Assembly (NCBI GenBank): GCA_009760855.2
Contig: WPIO01000035.1
Location: 1,644,501-1,708,500, forward strand
Direction of reading: 5' to 3'
From: Cristatella mucedo
Lineage: Eukaryota > Bryozoa > Phylactolaemata > Cristatellidae
DNA: 64,000 nt
Part shown: piece by piece, positions 62,035-64,000 of the stretch
Position numbering within the stretch: the stretch's first letter is position 1
Layout of the letters: each line of letters opens with the position of its first letter
Notes under the pieces: model-generated
Databases searched by the model: none
What the model was told of the DNA's origin: nothing
The model's input: the letters and a program-made list of their open reading frames with translations, nothing else
Position numbers and translations under genes: made by a program

Positions 62035-63720
62035 GACCTGAAAGTGAGCGACACAACCTAAAATTTGATACCTTGCTAGACTGAAAGTTAGTGCAGGTCG
62101 GTAAGAAGTGTTGCGAATTGGAATAGCGATGCATATGACCGAAAAATCTACCTGGAAAGTTTCACACTTGCTTCAGGGCAAGATTGCAAATGCTGGTAGG
62201 CCAGAAAGCATTGATTTATGGAAGTCAAGACAGGATGCCTTAAATGCTTGGACCAACTTCACTTGTGTAAACAGTATGTAAAAAGCCCGATATTAAAAAA
62301 TCAAAATGGTGTAGCTGAAATTAGGCACACTTGATTATGGAGCTCAAGCTGTCGTCCACGCAAGGTCACTTTTAAATGTGACACATATAATTCATGCAGA
62401 TTCAATAGCAAATGTGCTTGGAAGAGCCAATTTCGAGAGCAACCGATTCTAAAGTCTCCATATACGAGTTCAGCTGGTCTGCCACGACTGGCTCCACTGC
62501 CTTAGATAGAAATGATAGAAGGAAGACTGGGCGGTAGCAGCTGAAGTGCTCTTGTTCAAGTGTCACTTTCTTGAGTAGGAGACTAACTAAGCCTTTTCCG
62601 AAAGGTGCTGAGATATCATCTGAGGCTTATGAAATGTTAATGCTGTTAGCCATGCATTGACAGCAGATCAATTAAACCTAGGAGCAGGACGGTGGGAACT
62701 GAGTCTAAAGGACCTTTTTCTTCTCTGATTGGGATACGAACTGTAGCAAGGGATTACTAGTAACCTGCTTGCAAATATAATTTGAGGTGCTGCAGGGAAT
62801 CGAATGACAGCACTCTAGGGGGATGCAACAATCGCAGGGATGAACACCCGGATCTTTCCTATCCTCTGGAAAATCAGTCAAAACAAGCGATCAGCTGGAT
62901 CATACAAGGGATCATTAGGTAAGGAGCTAACCTGAAAGCAGTTGAGAAGATGATTGCTCGTTGAAATTAGCATTTCTGATTTAGGCAAATGTGATACAAT
63001 AATTTCTAGAAGCTAGACTTATCCTTTACTAGGATCGACCTGAATGACCTACAGTAGTCAATATATATCTGTCCATGAACAGTTATTCCTTATCTTTTGT
63101 ATCGTTTTTCAAGCTTGAACTGAGTAGACCTAGCTAGTTAATGTATGTGTTAAACCATAAAAAGCCTCCCGAACGCTAACAGTGCATTTCGTAAGTGGTG
63201 CAACTAGTTGATAGTGACAGCTAATGTCGTGTTTTAGCTATCCACAAACGATGACAGTTCGGACTGGGGACGGAGTAGGCGAGACGAGGCAGAAACTCTC
63301 ACATCGACAGCAGCCATTCCAAGTGTCTCGAAGTTTCACTATCCGCCCGTGATTTTTAGAGGAGGGGGCTGCACAAATAGTAGAGGTGAAAAGATCTGCA
63401 TGCAATAAGTTAAGACAGATTTGGTAACAATTGGTGATGACAAAGTGTCCTTGTATAAAAAAATCTGGTCGACTATTTTACCCTTGGTGTAAGTAGTCCC
63501 ATGCATTTTAGCCACAAGAGACAGGGAGTAAGTCAATGCAGGAATGGCGAGCTGGAGGCGTGAGACAAGTTTTCAAAGTAAACGTTGATATCATACATCC
63601 AGAGGAACAATCGATTATTGGACACAGGATGGCAGTGAGATTGAATGGAGTCAAGATAATATAGGTTTGTGTACCTGGCAGAATATTGACTACTGCCACC
63701 ACGGGTGATTTGTTTTGGGG
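62035..63720 (-). mobile_element. LINE beta (5' piece of the split element)
   Basis: Resumes with GGGACCTGAAAGTGAGCGAC exactly where the 61200 piece left off. It runs through the reverse-transcriptase region (62470-62750). In minus-strand frames at 63339-63536 an endonuclease C-terminal remnant is readable (TYTKGKIVDQIFLYKDTLSS, IVTKSVLT, LLFVQPPPLK). This is the most 5' beta sequence in the window. Confidence 0.7.
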
Positions 63721-64000
63721 TTAAATCAAGACATTCATTTCAAAAGACAGCTTCGAAATTAATGGAAATATTTTGAAGTTGACATTGGATGCACTATAAC
63801 TGCCATCCACCTTCTGTTTTTATTGATTTTGCTGTAAAAGAATGACAAACCAGTCTGTTTACAGTCTCTATTTATCGGAAACTTTTCCAATTTTAGCTAA
63901 GTTTCAGTGAAGGTGAACTGGTTGGGAACATTTTCAGAAATAGAATAGCTTCATATTAAAGGTTTATTGAAAATTAAGTTAGGAGTCCGAACGCAAGGTT

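Overview
This window is animal nuclear DNA: AT-rich, intron-rich and full of decayed retroelements and dinucleotide microsatellites. Nothing in it looks bacterial, viral or organellar. I cannot name the phylum. The two LINE families are of the CR1/L2 general type, and the SINEs are tRNA-like; both are widespread in invertebrates. No gene in the window is one I recognise by name.

The main content is the 3' part of one large gene on the + strand that spans almost the whole window. I find ten well-supported coding exons between 91 and 57949 and one weaker one. All are flanked by AG/GT and every intron is phase 1. Joined, the ten give an open frame of 1,099 residues ending in TAG at 57947-57949. 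The 5' exons, including any signal peptide, lie upstream of base 1. The protein is a predicted type I single-pass membrane protein. Its ectodomain mixes two cysteine-containing modules, each encoded by one exon. Type A is a classical Ig-like fold (C-[LI]-L-P-D, then W, then GN...C), with copies at 91, 27020, 45314 and 55047. Type B has a YF-x-CC-x-C cluster, a following W, and later C and C; copies are at 5952, 18821, 37882 and 49881, all exactly 372 bp. A short third type, C, follows B1 at 6376 and may recur at 52284. The last exon (57522-57949) encodes a linker, one transmembrane helix and a tyrosine-free, Ser/Asn-rich cytoplasmic tail. A polyadenylation signal lies at 58816.

The order is A1-B1-C1-B2-A2-B3-A3-B4-(C2)-A4-TM. 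This suggests repeated duplication of an A-B(-C) unit, with one A module missing before B2. Possible fossil A exons lie at about 5466 and 38479. The architecture suggests a cell-surface recognition or adhesion receptor, but that role is inferred from layout only.

The introns (52 bp to 12.3 kb) are filled with fragments of two LINE families, called here alpha (3' tail of ACATT-like units) and beta (3' tail of ATT units). They also hold a tRNA-like SINE family, degenerate telomere-like arrays, a 644-bp-period tandem duplication, and an inverted repeat with arms of about 2 kb (2200-4155 and 14508-16915). Two short antisense open frames (47362-47667 and 33310-33513) could be small genes or relics. 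Downstream of the receptor gene (58.9-64 kb) I see only LINE debris and unannotated sequence.
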